Numbered from the stretch's first letter, positions 1 through 9,117 are shown. The stretch is 64,000 nucleotides of DNA from Serratia marcescens (GCF_006715005.1 NZ_VFMJ01000001.1:1550001-1614000), one strand, 5' to 3'. Numbers and translations: made by a program. The notes: generated by a model from the sequence alone, not told the origin.

Positions 1-519
1 AGCCAGGAACTGATGGCAGCGTTGCAGATAGTCGAGCAGGGGCACGTCGGCGATGCGCCGCTGAAAGGGTCCTGGGCCGGCGCGATGGGGCAATGCCAGT
101 TTATGCCGAGCTCCTTCTTGCGCTATGCGGCGGACGGCGACGGTGACGGGCGCATCGATATCTGGAACAACATTGATGATGTCTTCGCGTCTACGGCCAG
201 TTATTTGTCCAAAGAGGGCTGGCAGCCCGGCATCGGCTGGGGGCGCGAGGTCAAATTGCCCGCCGGTTTCAATCGGGCCGAGCTGGGGCTGAAAGACGCG
301 CAGGCGCGCAGCGTCAACGCCTGGCAACAACGCGGGGTGCGTCGTGCGGATGGCAGCGCGTTGCCGCAGGCCGTTCAGCGCGGTTGGATCATCGCGCCGG
401 ATGATCTGCAGGGGCGGACGTTCCTGGTCTATGATAATTTTCGCACCCTCATGCACTGGAATCGCTCTTACTATTTCGCCCTCACCGTGGGTATGATGGC
501 GGACGCGATCGGGCATTGA
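1..519 (+). CDS. Lytic murein transglycosylase, MltB-like (3' part only)
   Basis: The 5' end lies outside the window; the frame is already open at base 1, so the ATG at 13 is internal. The visible part matches the SLT_2/MltB-type fold: the motif GAMGQCQFMPSS is followed by a DGDGDGRIDIW stretch and the conserved YL..EGW....GWGREV segment. Enzymes of this family cleave the MurNAc-GlcNAc bond in peptidoglycan, leaving 1,6-anhydromuropeptides, in the periplasm or at the outer membrane. The catalytic glutamate of the family sits upstream of GAMG and is not visible here. The C-terminus ends in an FALTVGMMADAI helix, usual for the family. The exact paralogue cannot be named from this fragment. Confidence 0.85.
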   Translation, partial: SQELMAALQIVEQGHVGDAPLKGSWAGAMGQCQFMPSSFLRYAADGDGDGRIDIWNNIDDVFASTASYLSKEGWQPGIGWGREVKLPAGFNRAELGLKDAQARSVNAWQQRGVRRADGSALPQAVQRGWIIAPDDLQGRTFLVYDNFRTLMHWNRSYYFALTVGMMADAIGH

Positions 520-577
520 TCCGGCACACCAATAATCGGCTTGGCGCGCCAAGCCTCTACAGTTTGGGAGAAGCGGT

Positions 578-1234
578 ATGTATCAACATAGAGACTGGCA
601 GGGTTCGCTGCTCGATTTCCCGGTGAACAAGGTGGTTTGCGTCGGCAGCAACTACGCCGATCACATCAAGGAAATGGGCAGCGCGGTTTCCGTCGAGCCG
701 GTGGTGTTCATCAAACCGGAAACGGCGCTGTGCGATATCCGCCAGCCGGTGGCCATCCCTAAAGAATTCGGTTCAGTACACCATGAGGTAGAGCTGGCGG
801 TGCTGATCGGTACGCCGTTGAAACAGGCCAACGAAGACCGCGTTGCGCGGGCTATCGCCGGCTACGGTGTGGCGCTCGATCTGACGCTGCGCGATCTGCA
901 GGCGGGCTTTAAAAAAGCCGGTCAGCCGTGGGAAAAGGCCAAGGCCTTCGACGGTTCCTGCCCGATGTCGGGGTTTATCCCGGTGGCGGAATTCGGCGAT
1001 CCGCAAAATGCCGAGCTGTCGTTGACCGTCAACGAACAACTGCGCCAGCAGGGCAATACGCGTGACATGATCACGCCGATCCTGCCGCTTATCAGCTACA
1101 TGAGCCGTTTCTTCACGCTGCGCGCTGGCGATATCATCCTGACCGGCACGCCGCAGGGCGTGGGCCCGATGGCCTCCGGCGACATGCTGAAAATCAGCCT
1201 GAACGGCAAAATGCTCAGCACCCGCGTGATCTGA
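578..1234 (+). CDS. ycgM: Fumarylacetoacetate hydrolase family protein YcgM
   Basis: 218 residues, close to the E. coli YcgM length. The fumarylacetoacetate hydrolase fold is recognisable from VVCVGSNYADH near the start, the metal-binding acids E70 and E72 in HHEVELAV and D101 in VALDLTLRD, and the C-terminal ILTGTPQGVGP loop. Family members are Mg/Mn-dependent hydrolases or decarboxylases of small beta-keto acids (FAHD1-type acylpyruvase or oxaloacetate decarboxylase activity); the substrate is not set by the sequence. The start has a good Shine-Dalgarno, GGGAGAAG. It lies upstream of ycgN, as in E. coli, with a hairpin between the two genes. Confidence 0.92.
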   Translation: MYQHRDWQGSLLDFPVNKVVCVGSNYADHIKEMGSAVSVEPVVFIKPETALCDIRQPVAIPKEFGSVHHEVELAVLIGTPLKQANEDRVARAIAGYGVALDLTLRDLQAGFKKAGQPWEKAKAFDGSCPMSGFIPVAEFGDPQNAELSLTVNEQLRQQGNTRDMITPILPLISYMSRFFTLRAGDIILTGTPQGVGPMASGDMLKISLNGKMLSTRVI

Positions 1235-1241
1235 TTTCTCC

Positions 1242-1266
1242 TTGCCGCCGGCGCCGTCGGCGGCAA
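1242..1266 (+). terminator. Hairpin after ycgM
   Basis: An 8-bp stem (ttgccgcc / ggcggcaa) directly follows the ycgM stop. There is no T-run, so it may stabilise the 3' end or act as a weak attenuator rather than a full terminator. Confidence 0.4.
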
Positions 1267-1356
1267 AGCTTGCATCTTGTGGCTAAAATGTCTATATAGT
1301 CCCCCCTCGAACCTGTGCGCAGGTGACTTATCCATTTACCGAAACCGGACGCTAAC

Positions 1357-1803
1357 ATGTCACAACTCGCTTTTTGGCAACAGAAAACGCTGGCGGAAAT
1401 GTCAGAACAAGAGTGGGAATCGCTGTGCGACGGGTGCGGGCAATGCTGTTTGAATAAGCTGATCGACGAAGATACCGACGAGATTTATTTTACCAACGTA
1501 GCCTGCAACCAGCTCAACATCAAATCCTGCCAATGCCGTAACTATGAGCGGCGCTTTGAGCTGGAAGAAGACTGCATCAAACTGACGCGCGAGAACCTCA
1601 CTACCTTTGAGTGGTTGCCACCGACCTGCGCCTATCGCCTGATCGGTGAAGGCAAGCCGCTGTTCCCCTGGCACCCGCTGCTGAGCGGCTCCAAGGCGGC
1701 GATGCACGGCGAGCGCATCACGGTGCGGCACATTGCGGTGCGCGAGAGTGAGGTGGTGGACTGGCAGGACCATATCCTCAACAAGCCGGACTGGGCCAGA
1801 TAA
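1357..1803 (+). CDS. ycgN: YcgN-family cysteine cluster protein
   Basis: 148 residues. It has the YcgN/YkgJ-type zinc- or iron-chelating cysteine cluster: C24, C27, C30 and C31 in CDGCGQCC, then further cysteines in [17 protein letters not shown], in EEDC and in PPTCAYR. The clustered cysteines suggest a bound metal or Fe-S centre; the physiological role is unknown. It follows ycgM as in E. coli and may be co-transcribed with it. A TATATAGT-like box upstream (about 1293) could also give it its own promoter. Confidence 0.9.
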   Translation: MSQLAFWQQKTLAEMSEQEWESLCDGCGQCCLNKLIDEDTDEIYFTNVACNQLNIKSCQCRNYERRFELEEDCIKLTRENLTTFEWLPPTCAYRLIGEGKPLFPWHPLLSGSKAAMHGERITVRHIAVRESEVVDWQDHILNKPDWAR

Positions 1804-1839
1804 AGGCAGGCGCTTGCAGGGTAAGACGGGCTTCATGCA

Positions 1840-1871
1840 AGAGGGCTGCGTGTTCAGACACGCCGCCCTCT
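1840..1871. terminator. Long inverted repeat between ycgN and the beta-hydroxylase gene
   Basis: Arms agagggc + gcgtgt and acacgc + gccctct with a TCAG loop give a stem of about 13 bp with one mismatch. It sits between convergent genes, so it can serve both strands. There is no U-tract. Confidence 0.5.
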
Positions 1872-1925
1872 GTGCTATCCAGAGCGTTACCCACGGGCGC
1901 TGGTTTTATGGCATAAGCCGGCACT

Positions 1926-2687
1926 TCACGCTTTTTTATCGCGGCGATGCCAGTTAGCCAGGTTTTTCAGCGGCTGCTTCACATACGGGCTGGCTTTGAT
2001 CAGGCTGAACAGCAGTTTATTCACCGCCGTACCCACCTTGTCCATCGGCCGGTCGATATCGAGAAACAACACCGCACGCAGCTCGTCGGTGTCGTTGCGG
2101 ACCTCGTGCTCGTAAGAGTCATCAAATAGAATCACCTTGCCTTCATCCCAGTGGAGGATCTGATCGTCCACGCGGATCCAAAGCTTTTCTCGATCTTTTG
2201 GCACGATCAATCCCAGGTGCGCACGCACCACGGCACGGGTCGGGCCCTTGTGGGGCACGATGTGATAGTGCGGTTTAAGGATTGAAAACATGGCGGTGCG
2301 CATGCCGGGGATCTCGCTGACCGCTTGTGCGGTGCGCGGGCAAATGGCGCAGTTTTCATCAACCCGCTGCCCGTAGACAAACAGCCCGAAGGTTTTCCAG
2401 TTATCCCCTTTAGAGATGCGTTTCTGATCCGGAGATATTTGGTGGAAAGCGGGGATATCTTCCGGATGCTCCAGCAGCCGATCCAATTCCTCTCGAATTG
2501 TCGGCCAATGGGCTTCCAGCGTCGCCACCCAGTTAAATTCATGATTACCGATCTGCGGCGTAGTCGAGATTAGCGAATGGCGGGTCTGAAACTCACCGTT
2601 CCAGCGCAGGAATCTTTTCCCGGCTTTAAGCAGCAGGCGGCGCAGAAAGGGGGGCTGAGATGCAGGGGGCAAGATGGTATCCGGCAT
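1926..2687 (-). CDS. Aspartyl/asparaginyl beta-hydroxylase domain protein (LpxO-like)
   Basis: 253 residues. It has the 2-oxoglutarate/Fe(II)-dependent Asp/Asn beta-hydroxylase domain: a histidine-rich HYHIVPHKGPTR segment, RAHLGLIVP, a WDEGKVILFDDSYEHEVRN block carrying the second metal histidine, and RAVLFLDIDRPM, which is typical of this family. LpxO proteins hydroxylate the 3'-secondary myristate of lipid A. This protein lacks the N-terminal transmembrane anchor of Salmonella LpxO and is shorter, so the lipid A role is only inferred; another hydroxylation substrate is possible. It is transcribed alone, convergent with ycgN, with the candidate sRNA of 2881-2949 upstream on the same strand. 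Confidence 0.75.
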   Translation of the reverse strand: MPDTILPPASQPPFLRRLLLKAGKRFLRWNGEFQTRHSLISTTPQIGNHEFNWVATLEAHWPTIREELDRLLEHPEDIPAFHQISPDQKRISKGDNWKTFGLFVYGQRVDENCAICPRTAQAVSEIPGMRTAMFSILKPHYHIVPHKGPTRAVVRAHLGLIVPKDREKLWIRVDDQILHWDEGKVILFDDSYEHEVRNDTDELRAVLFLDIDRPMDKVGTAVNKLLFSLIKASPYVKQPLKNLANWHRRDKKA

Positions 2688-2800
2688 AGAATCGTGTCCT
2701 TGATAGCATTGACGTGCTGTAGTCAGCCAGAGACAGGGCCTGACTCACTGAAAGAAAGGGTGAAAATCACAACGTCATTTAGCATAAGGAAAGCATCGCG

Positions 2801-2816
2801 AATGATTTTAATCATT
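2801..2816. promoter_or_regulatory. Inverted repeat upstream of the beta-hydroxylase gene
   Basis: AATGATT and AATCATT face each other across 2 bp, about 115 bp upstream of the hydroxylase start. The look is Fur-like, but the arm spacing does not fit the 19-bp Fur box. It may be an operator for an unnamed regulator. Confidence 0.3.
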
Positions 2817-2880
2817 AGTGCGCGAACGGTGAGTGGAGGCTTGGGCTAAAGGGAATATGCGCAAATCAGATGGGGGGAGG

Positions 2881-2949
2881 AAAAAAGCCCCTGCAAAGAT
2901 GAGGGGCAAGACACACAACAACACCAGGGAAATCGGTAATACTCACTTT
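2881..2949 (-). ncRNA. Candidate Hfq-type sRNA with an ArcZ-like core
   Basis: On the minus strand a TATAGT box (2956-2961 on +) is followed by about 69 nt that end in a strong intrinsic terminator: a 6-bp GCCCCT/AGGGGC stem at 2887-2907 and then six T residues. No reading frame explains this terminator, and the nearest minus-strand gene (hydroxylase) starts about 190 bp further on. The RNA contains GATTTCCCTGGTGTTG (2919-2934), which is identical, as I remember it, to the start of processed E. coli ArcZ. The tail GTTGTTGTGTGTCTTGCCC also recalls the 3' part of RprA. The -35 is weak. It is not at the usual arcB locus, so it may be a second ArcZ-type RNA or an unrelated sRNA sharing the seed. 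Confidence 0.55.
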
Positions 2950-3212
2950 GCCGATACTATAAGGATTTTATGGGTAAACTTCACCAAAATATTGTGCTCT
3001 GAATGTGACAAAAACGCAGTCGTTCATAAGTAACGGTAATTTATTGCTGCCCGAAGGCCGAACACCAAGCGTTGGCATAGCCCGTTTTTGCCTGCCGTCA
3101 TCGCAGAAGTTTAATGTTATGTAAATTACGCGCTTGACCGAGCCGGAATGCTTCTTTTTAAACGATAAGTTGGGTAATTTGGCCGCTCTCCCGCATGTTC
3201 GAGAGTATAACA

Positions 3213-3284
3213 ATGAAAATGATCCGTCTGTTTGCCGTGGCTGGAGTGCTGATTGTGCTCGTTTATTACCTTACACATACCTGA
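3213..3284 (+). CDS. Possible 23-residue membrane peptide
   Basis: ATG-AAA-ATG followed by 20 further codons, encoding a basic start (MKMIR) and one hydrophobic segment (LFAVAGVLIVLVYYL). A GAGAG stretch lies about 10 nt upstream. An intrinsic terminator begins 36 nt after the stop, so a complete small transcription unit is plausible. I do not recognise the peptide. It is upstream of and convergent with dsbB. Peptides of this size are common in enterobacterial stress regulons, but this one could be chance. Confidence 0.45.
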   Translation: MKMIRLFAVAGVLIVLVYYLTHT

Positions 3285-3320
3285 AATGGGGTTATCTCTG
3301 AATTTGACCGCAATCCCCTA

Positions 3321-3350
3321 AAAAAATGGCGCCTTTCGGCGCCATTTTTT
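3321..3350. terminator. Bidirectional intrinsic terminator (dsbB 3' side)
   Basis: A perfect 13-bp stem, aaaaaatggcgcc / ggcgccatttttt, with a TTTC loop. A-rich and T-rich flanks on either side make it work for dsbB on the minus strand and for the small ORF on the plus strand. Confidence 0.85.
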
Positions 3351-3363
3351 GTTTGTCTGCCGA

Positions 3364-3894
3364 TTAGCGGCCGAACAGATCGCGCCGACGTGGGCGAACA
3401 AACTGTGCGAGCAGCACAATCAGCGCCACCAGCAGATAGGCACCGAAGATGCCGACCAGCCACTGTGGCATTTCCAGCGTCAGGAACTGCCATTGGCGCA
3501 CGGAGCAGTCGCCGGAAGCGTGGAACACCGCCGGTAGCCATTTGTCCAGCGGCAGCCACGAAGGGAAGCTCACGAAGAAATCGCAGGTATTGAACGGCGA
3601 AGGGTGCAACTGGATCATGGTGTGCTTCCACGCCAGCTGTAGGCCTTCCCAGGCGCTGTAGATCCACAGCAAGATCGCCACATAGCGCAGCGGGGTTTTC
3701 GGCGCGATGGCCCCCACCAGCGAAGCGCCGAGGATGCCGAACAGCGCACAACGCTCGTAAATGCACATGACGCACGGCTGCAGCAGCATAACGTGCTGGA
3801 AATAGAGTGCGACCAGTTCCAACACCAACGCTGTCAGGGCCATCAGCAGCCAGGCGCCGCGTCCTTGTGAACAGCGGTTAAAGAATTGCAACAT
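3364..3894 (-). CDS. dsbB: Disulfide bond formation protein B
   Basis: Inner-membrane quinone reductase that re-oxidises periplasmic DsbA and passes electrons to ubiquinone. The start chosen gives 176 residues, equal to E. coli DsbB, rather than the start nine codons further upstream. It has four membrane helices and both redox pairs: C41/C44 in QPCVMC of the first periplasmic loop and the second pair in the long loop (FNTCDFF and SGDCSVR). The C-terminus RRRDLFGR matches E. coli. It lies beside nhaB in the same orientation, 120 bp downstream, as in E. coli. Confidence 0.97.
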   Translation of the reverse strand: MLQFFNRCSQGRGAWLLMALTALVLELVALYFQHVMLLQPCVMCIYERCALFGILGASLVGAIAPKTPLRYVAILLWIYSAWEGLQLAWKHTMIQLHPSPFNTCDFFVSFPSWLPLDKWLPAVFHASGDCSVRQWQFLTLEMPQWLVGIFGAYLLVALIVLLAQFVRPRRRDLFGR

Positions 3895-4014
3895 ATCTAG
3901 ATTCTTCCATGCAGTAAGCAATTGAACCGGCAGTGTAAACCAATTCCTCCTCGCTGCCAGCCACCTGGGCCGGATTCAGCGTAAAAATAGTCGGTTCACC
4001 CTGCCGGCGCCGCC

Positions 4015-5580
4015 TTAGTGGCCGACGGCGTCAATGGGCGGCAGCGCCAGCCAATGCCACTGTGTCAACAGCTCGGTCGCCGGCTCCAGCGTGAACTGGA
4101 CGCACAGCAGACCGACCACCGTCAGTACTACCGTATAAGGCAGGGCCATCCAGACCATGCGGCCATACGACAGACGCACCAACGGCGCCAATGCCGACGT
4201 CAACAGGAACAGGAACGCGGCCTGGCCGTTAGGGGTGGCGACCGAAGGCAGGTTGGTGCCGGTATTGATGGCGACCGCCAGCAGCTCAAACTGCTTCAGC
4301 GCGATGGTGCCGTTCTCCAGCGCGGTGCGGGCCTCGTTGATGTATACCGTGCCGACGAACACGTTGTCGGAAACCGAAGACAGCAGGCCGTTGAACAGGT
4401 AGAACAGCGAAAGCTGAGAGGCGGGATCGGCGCGCAGCACAAACTGGATCACCGGGCTGAACAGGTGCTGCTCGATGATCACCGCGACCACGGTGAAAAA
4501 CACCGTCAGCAGGGCGGTGAACGGCAGCGCTTCCTGGAACGCTTTGCCGATGGCGTGTTCGTCGTTCACGCCGCACAGGGAAGTGGCGAGGATGATCACC
4601 GACAGGCCGATCAACCCCACTTCCGCCAGATGAAAGGCCAGCGCCAGCACCAGCCAAACGCCGATCAGCGCCTGCGTCACCAGCTTGAGGCGTTCTTGCT
4701 TGCTGCGGCCGGCGGTGGCCTTGCGATCATATTCTTTCAGCACGTCACGCACGGCCTCCGGCAACTGCGCGCCGTAGCCAAACAGGCGAAAACGCTCTAC
4801 CAGCCAACAAACCAGCAGGCCGCACACCAACACCGGCAGCGTGACCGGCGCCATACGCAGGAAAAAATCGATAAAGCCCCAGCCCGCGCTTTTGGCGATG
4901 ATCAGGTTCTGCGGCTCGCCCACCATGGTCATGACCCCGCCGAGCGCGGTGCCGACGCCGGCGTGCATCAGCAGGCTGCGCAGAAAGGCGCGGAATTGCT
5001 CCAGCGTCTGCTTGCGCTCTTCACCGGTGAAATCGCTGTCATCGCCGATGTCGCCATCGGGGCGATTCGACGTCACGTTGTGATAGATGGAATAAAAACC
5101 GGTGGCCACGCTAATCACTACCGCCACGACCGTCAGCGCGTCGAGGAAGGCGGAAAGGAAAGCGGCGGCCAGGCAGAACGCCAGTGACAGCAGCGTTTTC
5201 GAACGGATGTTGAGCAACAGCTTGGTGAATACGAACAGCAGCAGCTGCTTCATAAAGTAGATGCCGGCCACCATAAAGACCAGCAGCAACAAGACTTCCA
5301 GGTTATGTTCGATTTCCTGCGAGACCTGCGCCGGGCTGGTCATGCCGATGGCCACCGCCTCCAGCGCCAGCAGGCCACCCGGCAGCAGCGGGTAGCATTT
5401 CAACGCCATTGCCAGGGTAAAGATGAACTCGACCACCAGCAGCCAACCCGCGATAAACGGGCTGGCGAAAAAGAACACCAAAGGGTTGATCGCCAGGAAA
5501 ATGAGAATAGTCAGTTTGTACCAGTCGGGAGATTGCCCCAGAAAATTTTTGAGCAGGGCGCTGCGCAGGGTTGTTTCCAT
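4015..5580 (-). CDS. nhaB: Na+/H+ antiporter NhaB
   Basis: 521 residues, against about 513 in E. coli. A polytopic inner-membrane protein of the NhaB/ArsB-CitT superfamily that exports Na+ in exchange for protons, contributing to sodium and alkaline pH tolerance. It starts [22 protein letters not shown] as expected, with repeated hydrophobic segments and conserved [20 protein letters not shown] and [20 protein letters not shown] loops that form the ion-binding region. It is divergent from fadR, sharing a roughly 240 bp intergenic region. Confidence 0.97.
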   Translation of the reverse strand: METTLRSALLKNFLGQSPDWYKLTILIFLAINPLVFFFASPFIAGWLLVVEFIFTLAMALKCYPLLPGGLLALEAVAIGMTSPAQVSQEIEHNLEVLLLLVFMVAGIYFMKQLLLFVFTKLLLNIRSKTLLSLAFCLAAAFLSAFLDALTVVAVVISVATGFYSIYHNVTSNRPDGDIGDDSDFTGEERKQTLEQFRAFLRSLLMHAGVGTALGGVMTMVGEPQNLIIAKSAGWGFIDFFLRMAPVTLPVLVCGLLVCWLVERFRLFGYGAQLPEAVRDVLKEYDRKATAGRSKQERLKLVTQALIGVWLVLALAFHLAEVGLIGLSVIILATSLCGVNDEHAIGKAFQEALPFTALLTVFFTVVAVIIEQHLFSPVIQFVLRADPASQLSLFYLFNGLLSSVSDNVFVGTVYINEARTALENGTIALKQFELLAVAINTGTNLPSVATPNGQAAFLFLLTSALAPLVRLSYGRMVWMALPYTVVLTVVGLLCVQFTLEPATELLTQWHWLALPPIDAVGH

Positions 5581-5823
5581 TGTCCTTTATGCATCCTTAA
5601 ATCAGTCGTAGCACGTACCCTAACAATGCGGCAGGGGCGGGCGCAACCGGAGCTTGTTTTACGGCGGCAAATTTCTTCCGACCGGTGTTTTTGCGCGTTT
5701 TTTGCCACTTTATGCACACTTTCGTTTATTGTTTTTCGCTCACGCTATGTCATGTCTATGTGATCTGGTATGATGAGCTGATTACTTTTACTGATTTTAT
5801 CGTCGCAACGGAACGTCAAACAC

Positions 5824-6543
5824 ATGGTCATAAAGGCGCAGAGTCCTGCCGGTTTCGCGGAAGAGTACATTATTGAGAGTATTTGGAATAATCGCTTCCC
5901 CCCTGGCTCTATTTTGCCCGCGGAGCGTGAGCTTTCGGAGTTGATTGGCGTCACGCGCACCACGTTACGTGAAGTGTTGCAACGTCTTGCCCGCGATGGC
6001 TGGTTGACCATTCAGCATGGCAAACCGACCAAAGTGAACAATTTCTGGGAAACGTCCGGCCTCAATATTCTTGAGACCTTGGCTCGTCTCGATCACAAAA
6101 GCGTCCCGCAACTGATCGATAACCTGCTGTCTGTGCGTACCAATATCGCGTCGATCTTTATTCGCGCTGCGGTGCGCAATCATCCTGAGCAGGCGCAGGA
6201 AGTGCTGGCGAAAGCCGCCGAGGTGGAAGATCAGGCGGATGCCTTCAATGTCCTGGACTATGAGATCTTCCGTGGTCTGGCGTTCGCTTCCGGCAATCCG
6301 ATCTATGGCCTGATTTTCAACGGCCTGAAAGGGCTGTATACCCGCGTGGGCCGTTACTACTTCTCCAACCCGGAAGCGCGCAAGCTGGCGCTGACCTTCT
6401 ACAGCAAGCTGTCCACGCTGTGCCATGAGAAGCTGTACGACCAGGTGATGGACACCGTGCGCAACTACGGTAAAGACAGCGGGGCGATTTGGCAGAGCAT
6501 GCAGGGCACCATGCCGAGCGATCTGACTGAAGCGCGTCGCTAA
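5824..6543 (+). CDS. fadR: Fatty acid metabolism regulator FadR
   Basis: GntR-family regulator that represses fad beta-oxidation genes and activates fabA/fabB; long-chain acyl-CoA releases it from DNA. 239 residues, the same as E. coli. The N-terminal winged helix (about residues 6-75) has [35 protein letters not shown], and the C-terminal helical domain binds acyl-CoA. The GTP-free start [16 protein letters not shown] is identical to E. coli at most positions. It ends 21 bp before a strong terminator shared with convergent ycgB. Confidence 0.97.
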   Translation: MVIKAQSPAGFAEEYIIESIWNNRFPPGSILPAERELSELIGVTRTTLREVLQRLARDGWLTIQHGKPTKVNNFWETSGLNILETLARLDHKSVPQLIDNLLSVRTNIASIFIRAAVRNHPEQAQEVLAKAAEVEDQADAFNVLDYEIFRGLAFASGNPIYGLIFNGLKGLYTRVGRYYFSNPEARKLALTFYSKLSTLCHEKLYDQVMDTVRNYGKDSGAIWQSMQGTMPSDLTEARR

Positions 6544-6563
6544 TCGCGTATTCATGAAATAAG

Positions 6564-6587
6564 AAAGGGCGCCCTGCGGCGCCCTTT
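6564..6587. terminator. Intrinsic terminator between fadR and ycgB
   Basis: A perfect 10-bp stem, aaagggcgcc / ggcgcccttt, with a short CTGC loop, between two convergent genes. Usable from both strands. Confidence 0.75.
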
Positions 6588-6600
6588 GTCGTTGTGGCGG

Positions 6601-8136
6601 TTACAGCGGCGTCGGCCGCGGCGGGCAACGGTCGAGCAACTCTACGCTGCCATCTTCGTTTTGCTGCTCGAGAATCACGTCGAAGCCCCACAGGCGATGC
6701 AGGTGCTTCAACACGTCGCGGCGGCTCTTATCCAGCGGCGCGCGCTCCTGCGGGATATAGCGCAACGTCAGCGAGCGGTCGCCGCGCAGGTCCACGTTCC
6801 AGATCTGAATGTTCGGCTCATGGTTGCTCAGGTTGTATTGCGCCGACAGCTCCTGGCGGATCGCCCGGTAACCGGCTTCGTTATGGATCGCGGCAATCTC
6901 CAGGTAGTTGTTGCGATCGTCGTCCAGCACGGTGAACAACCGGAAATCGCGCATCACTTTGGGCGACAGGAACTGGCTGATAAAGCTTTCGTCCTTGAAG
7001 TCGCGCATGGCGAAGTGCAATGTGTCCAGCCAGTCTTTGCCGGCGATGTCCGGGAACCAGTAGCGATCTTCTTCGGTCGGCGATTGGCAGATGCGCTTGA
7101 TGTCCTGGAACATGGCGAAGCCCAGCGCATAAGGGTTGATGCCGTTATAGTACGGGCTGTTATACGGCGGCTGATAGACCACATTCGTGTGGCTGTGCAA
7201 AAACTCCAGCATAAACCGCTCGGTCACCCGACCCTCGTCGTACAGATGGTTGAGGATGGTGTAGTGCCAGAAAGTGGCCCAGCCTTCGTTCATCACCTGA
7301 GTCTGCTTTTGCGGGTAAAAATACTGGCTGACTTTGCGCACGATGCGCAGCACCTCACGCTGCCAGGGTTCCAGCAATGGCGCATTCTTCTCGATGAAAT
7401 AGAGGATATTTTCCTGCGGCTCGCTCGGATAGCGGCGCGCCTGCTCCGGAGACTCTTCGCGCTCGACGCGCGGCAGGGTTTTCCATAGCGTATTCACCTG
7501 GCTTTGCAGATACTCTTCGCGGCTTTTCTGACGCGCCTTCTCTTCGACCAACGAGATTTTCTGCGGACGTTTGTACCTGTCGACGCCGTAGTTCATCAGC
7601 GCGTGGCAGGAATCCAGCAGCCGCTCCACTTCTTCGACGCCGTAGCGTTCTTCACACTGGCTGATGTAGTGGCGAGCAAACAGCAGATAATCGACGATGG
7701 AGCTGGCGTCGGTCCAGCTGCGGAACAGATAGTTATTCTTGAAGAACGAGTTGTGGCCATAACAAGCGTGCGCCATCACCAGCGCCTGCATGGTGATGGT
7801 GTTCTCCTCCATCAGGTAGGCGATGCAGGGATTGGAGTTGATGACGATTTCATACGCCAGCCCTTGCTGGCCTTGTTTGTAGCGCTGCTCGGTTTCGATG
7901 AATTTCTTGCCGAAGGACCAATGGGTATAGTTGATCGGCATACCGACGCTCGAATAGGCGTCCATCATCTGTTCGGAGGTGATTACCTCGATCTGATGGG
8001 GGTAGGTGTCGAGCCGGTAATGTTTGGCGACGCGGTCGACCTGCTCCAAATACACCTGCAGCAGTTCGAACGTCCAGTCCGGTCCATCGCTCAGACGTTT
8101 ATCATCCTTAACCTTTTCACGTGTTGAAGTAGTCAT
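6601..8136 (-). CDS. ycgB: SpoVR family protein YcgB
   Basis: 511 residues, in line with E. coli YcgB (510). The family is named for Bacillus SpoVR, needed for spore cortex; its enterobacterial role is unknown, though it commonly travels with yeaG and yeaH, which lie 12 kb away in this window. Conserved blocks include GPDWTFELLQVYL near the N-terminus, YGHNSFFKNNYLFRSWT, MNEGWATFWHYTILNHLYD and HTNVVYQPPYNSPYYNG. The ATG at 8136 is preferred over the GTG at 8157 because of the GAGGG Shine-Dalgarno and the length. Confidence 0.95.
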   Translation of the reverse strand: MTTSTREKVKDDKRLSDGPDWTFELLQVYLEQVDRVAKHYRLDTYPHQIEVITSEQMMDAYSSVGMPINYTHWSFGKKFIETEQRYKQGQQGLAYEIVINSNPCIAYLMEENTITMQALVMAHACYGHNSFFKNNYLFRSWTDASSIVDYLLFARHYISQCEERYGVEEVERLLDSCHALMNYGVDRYKRPQKISLVEEKARQKSREEYLQSQVNTLWKTLPRVEREESPEQARRYPSEPQENILYFIEKNAPLLEPWQREVLRIVRKVSQYFYPQKQTQVMNEGWATFWHYTILNHLYDEGRVTERFMLEFLHSHTNVVYQPPYNSPYYNGINPYALGFAMFQDIKRICQSPTEEDRYWFPDIAGKDWLDTLHFAMRDFKDESFISQFLSPKVMRDFRLFTVLDDDRNNYLEIAAIHNEAGYRAIRQELSAQYNLSNHEPNIQIWNVDLRGDRSLTLRYIPQERAPLDKSRRDVLKHLHRLWGFDVILEQQNEDGSVELLDRCPPRPTPL

Positions 8137-8395
8137 CAGCGCACCCTCATTATTCACGGGCCTCGCTCAAACGGCAGGCCCTGTAACAAGCATAGTTCAA
8201 GTCATAATTAACCGTTGCAAATCAGTGAAATAAAAATGTCGGTACGCAGGGGTGCGAACGGCAGTCAATCCAGCGCCCGCCGGTGCCGCGTCCGTCCCGG
8301 CAGAAGGCGGCACAGCACCATGCTTCCTTTTCGAGTATAACCCTGCGGCAGAGGGGCGCAATAGCAACTCTGCAGCGCGGCAGGGATTGAAATTT
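8137..8395. other. Intergenic stretch between ycgB and zinT
   Basis: Divergent promoter region. Apart from the Zur box at its right end I see no gene or RNA signal. Confidence 0.5.
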
Positions 8396-8418
8396 GTTAT
8401 GTTATATTGTAACTTTTC
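8396..8418. promoter_or_regulatory. Zur box upstream of zinT
   Basis: Core ATGTTATATTGTAACTT (8399-8415) matches the enterobacterial Zur consensus TGTTATAnTATAACA at all but one or two positions and is a near-perfect palindrome. It sits about 35 bp upstream of the zinT start, so zinc-loaded Zur would block the promoter. Confidence 0.8.
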
Positions 8419-8448
8419 ATTTTCTCAATGATGGACAAGGAGCATCTT

Positions 8449-9099
8449 TTGGCGAGGCATTTTGGCAAACTGGCGGTGGCGCTGGCAGCGCTGTTTATCA
8501 GCGGGCAGGCGCTTGCCCACGGGCATCATTCACATGGCAAACCGCTGACGGAAGTGGAAAAAAAGGCGGAAGCGGGCGTGTTCGACGATAAAGACGTCAA
8601 AGATCGCGACCTGGCGGATTGGGAGGGCGTGTGGCAATCCGTGTATCCTTATCTGCTCAATGGGGATCTCGATCCGGTGTTCAAGAAGAAGGCGGCGCAG
8701 GATAAGAGCAAGACCTTCGCAGAAGTGAAGGCGTATTACCGCAAAGGGTATGCCACCGATGTGGATACTATCGGCATTGAGAACGGCGTCATGGAGTTTC
8801 ATCGTGGCGACCAATCCAGCGCCTGTCAGTATAAGTACGCCGGGCATAAGATCCTGACGTATGTCTCCGGTAAAAAGGGCGTGCGTTATCTGTTCGAATG
8901 CCAGGATGCCGGCAGCCTGGCGCCGAAATTCGTGCAGTTCAGCGATCACATTATCGGTCCGCGCAAATCAGCGCATTTCCATATCTTTATGGGCAACACG
9001 TCGCAGGAGGCGTTGCTGAAAGAGATGGACAACTGGCCGACCTATTATCCCTTCCAGCTGCAGACCAAAGAAGTCGTGGACGAGATGCTGCATCATTGA
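8449..9099 (+). CDS. zinT: Periplasmic zinc/cadmium-binding protein ZinT
   Basis: Periplasmic metal-binding protein that works with ZnuA in zinc scavenging and is induced by zinc shortage. The chosen start is TTG, with AAGGAG six bases upstream; it gives 216 residues, exactly the E. coli ZinT length, whereas the in-frame ATG at 8428 has no ribosome site. A signal peptide ([23 protein letters not shown]) is followed by the His-rich HGHHSHG metal site; the lipocalin-like core includes [20 protein letters not shown] and SAHFHIFMG with metal-ligand histidines. A Zur box overlaps the promoter. Confidence 0.95.
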   Translation: MARHFGKLAVALAALFISGQALAHGHHSHGKPLTEVEKKAEAGVFDDKDVKDRDLADWEGVWQSVYPYLLNGDLDPVFKKKAAQDKSKTFAEVKAYYRKGYATDVDTIGIENGVMEFHRGDQSSACQYKYAGHKILTYVSGKKGVRYLFECQDAGSLAPKFVQFSDHIIGPRKSAHFHIFMGNTSQEALLKEMDNWPTYYPFQLQTKEVVDEMLHH

Positions 9100-9117
9100 T
9101 GCCGCTTTCCCCGCAAC

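Noticed and set aside
2833-3033. 66-residue plus-strand frame over the candidate sRNA
   Set aside because: Lys-rich shadow through the sRNA terminator; no ribosome site or family.
4018-5187. 389-residue frame antisense to nhaB
   Set aside because: Composition is Gln/Arg-rich shadow of a transmembrane gene; no domain.
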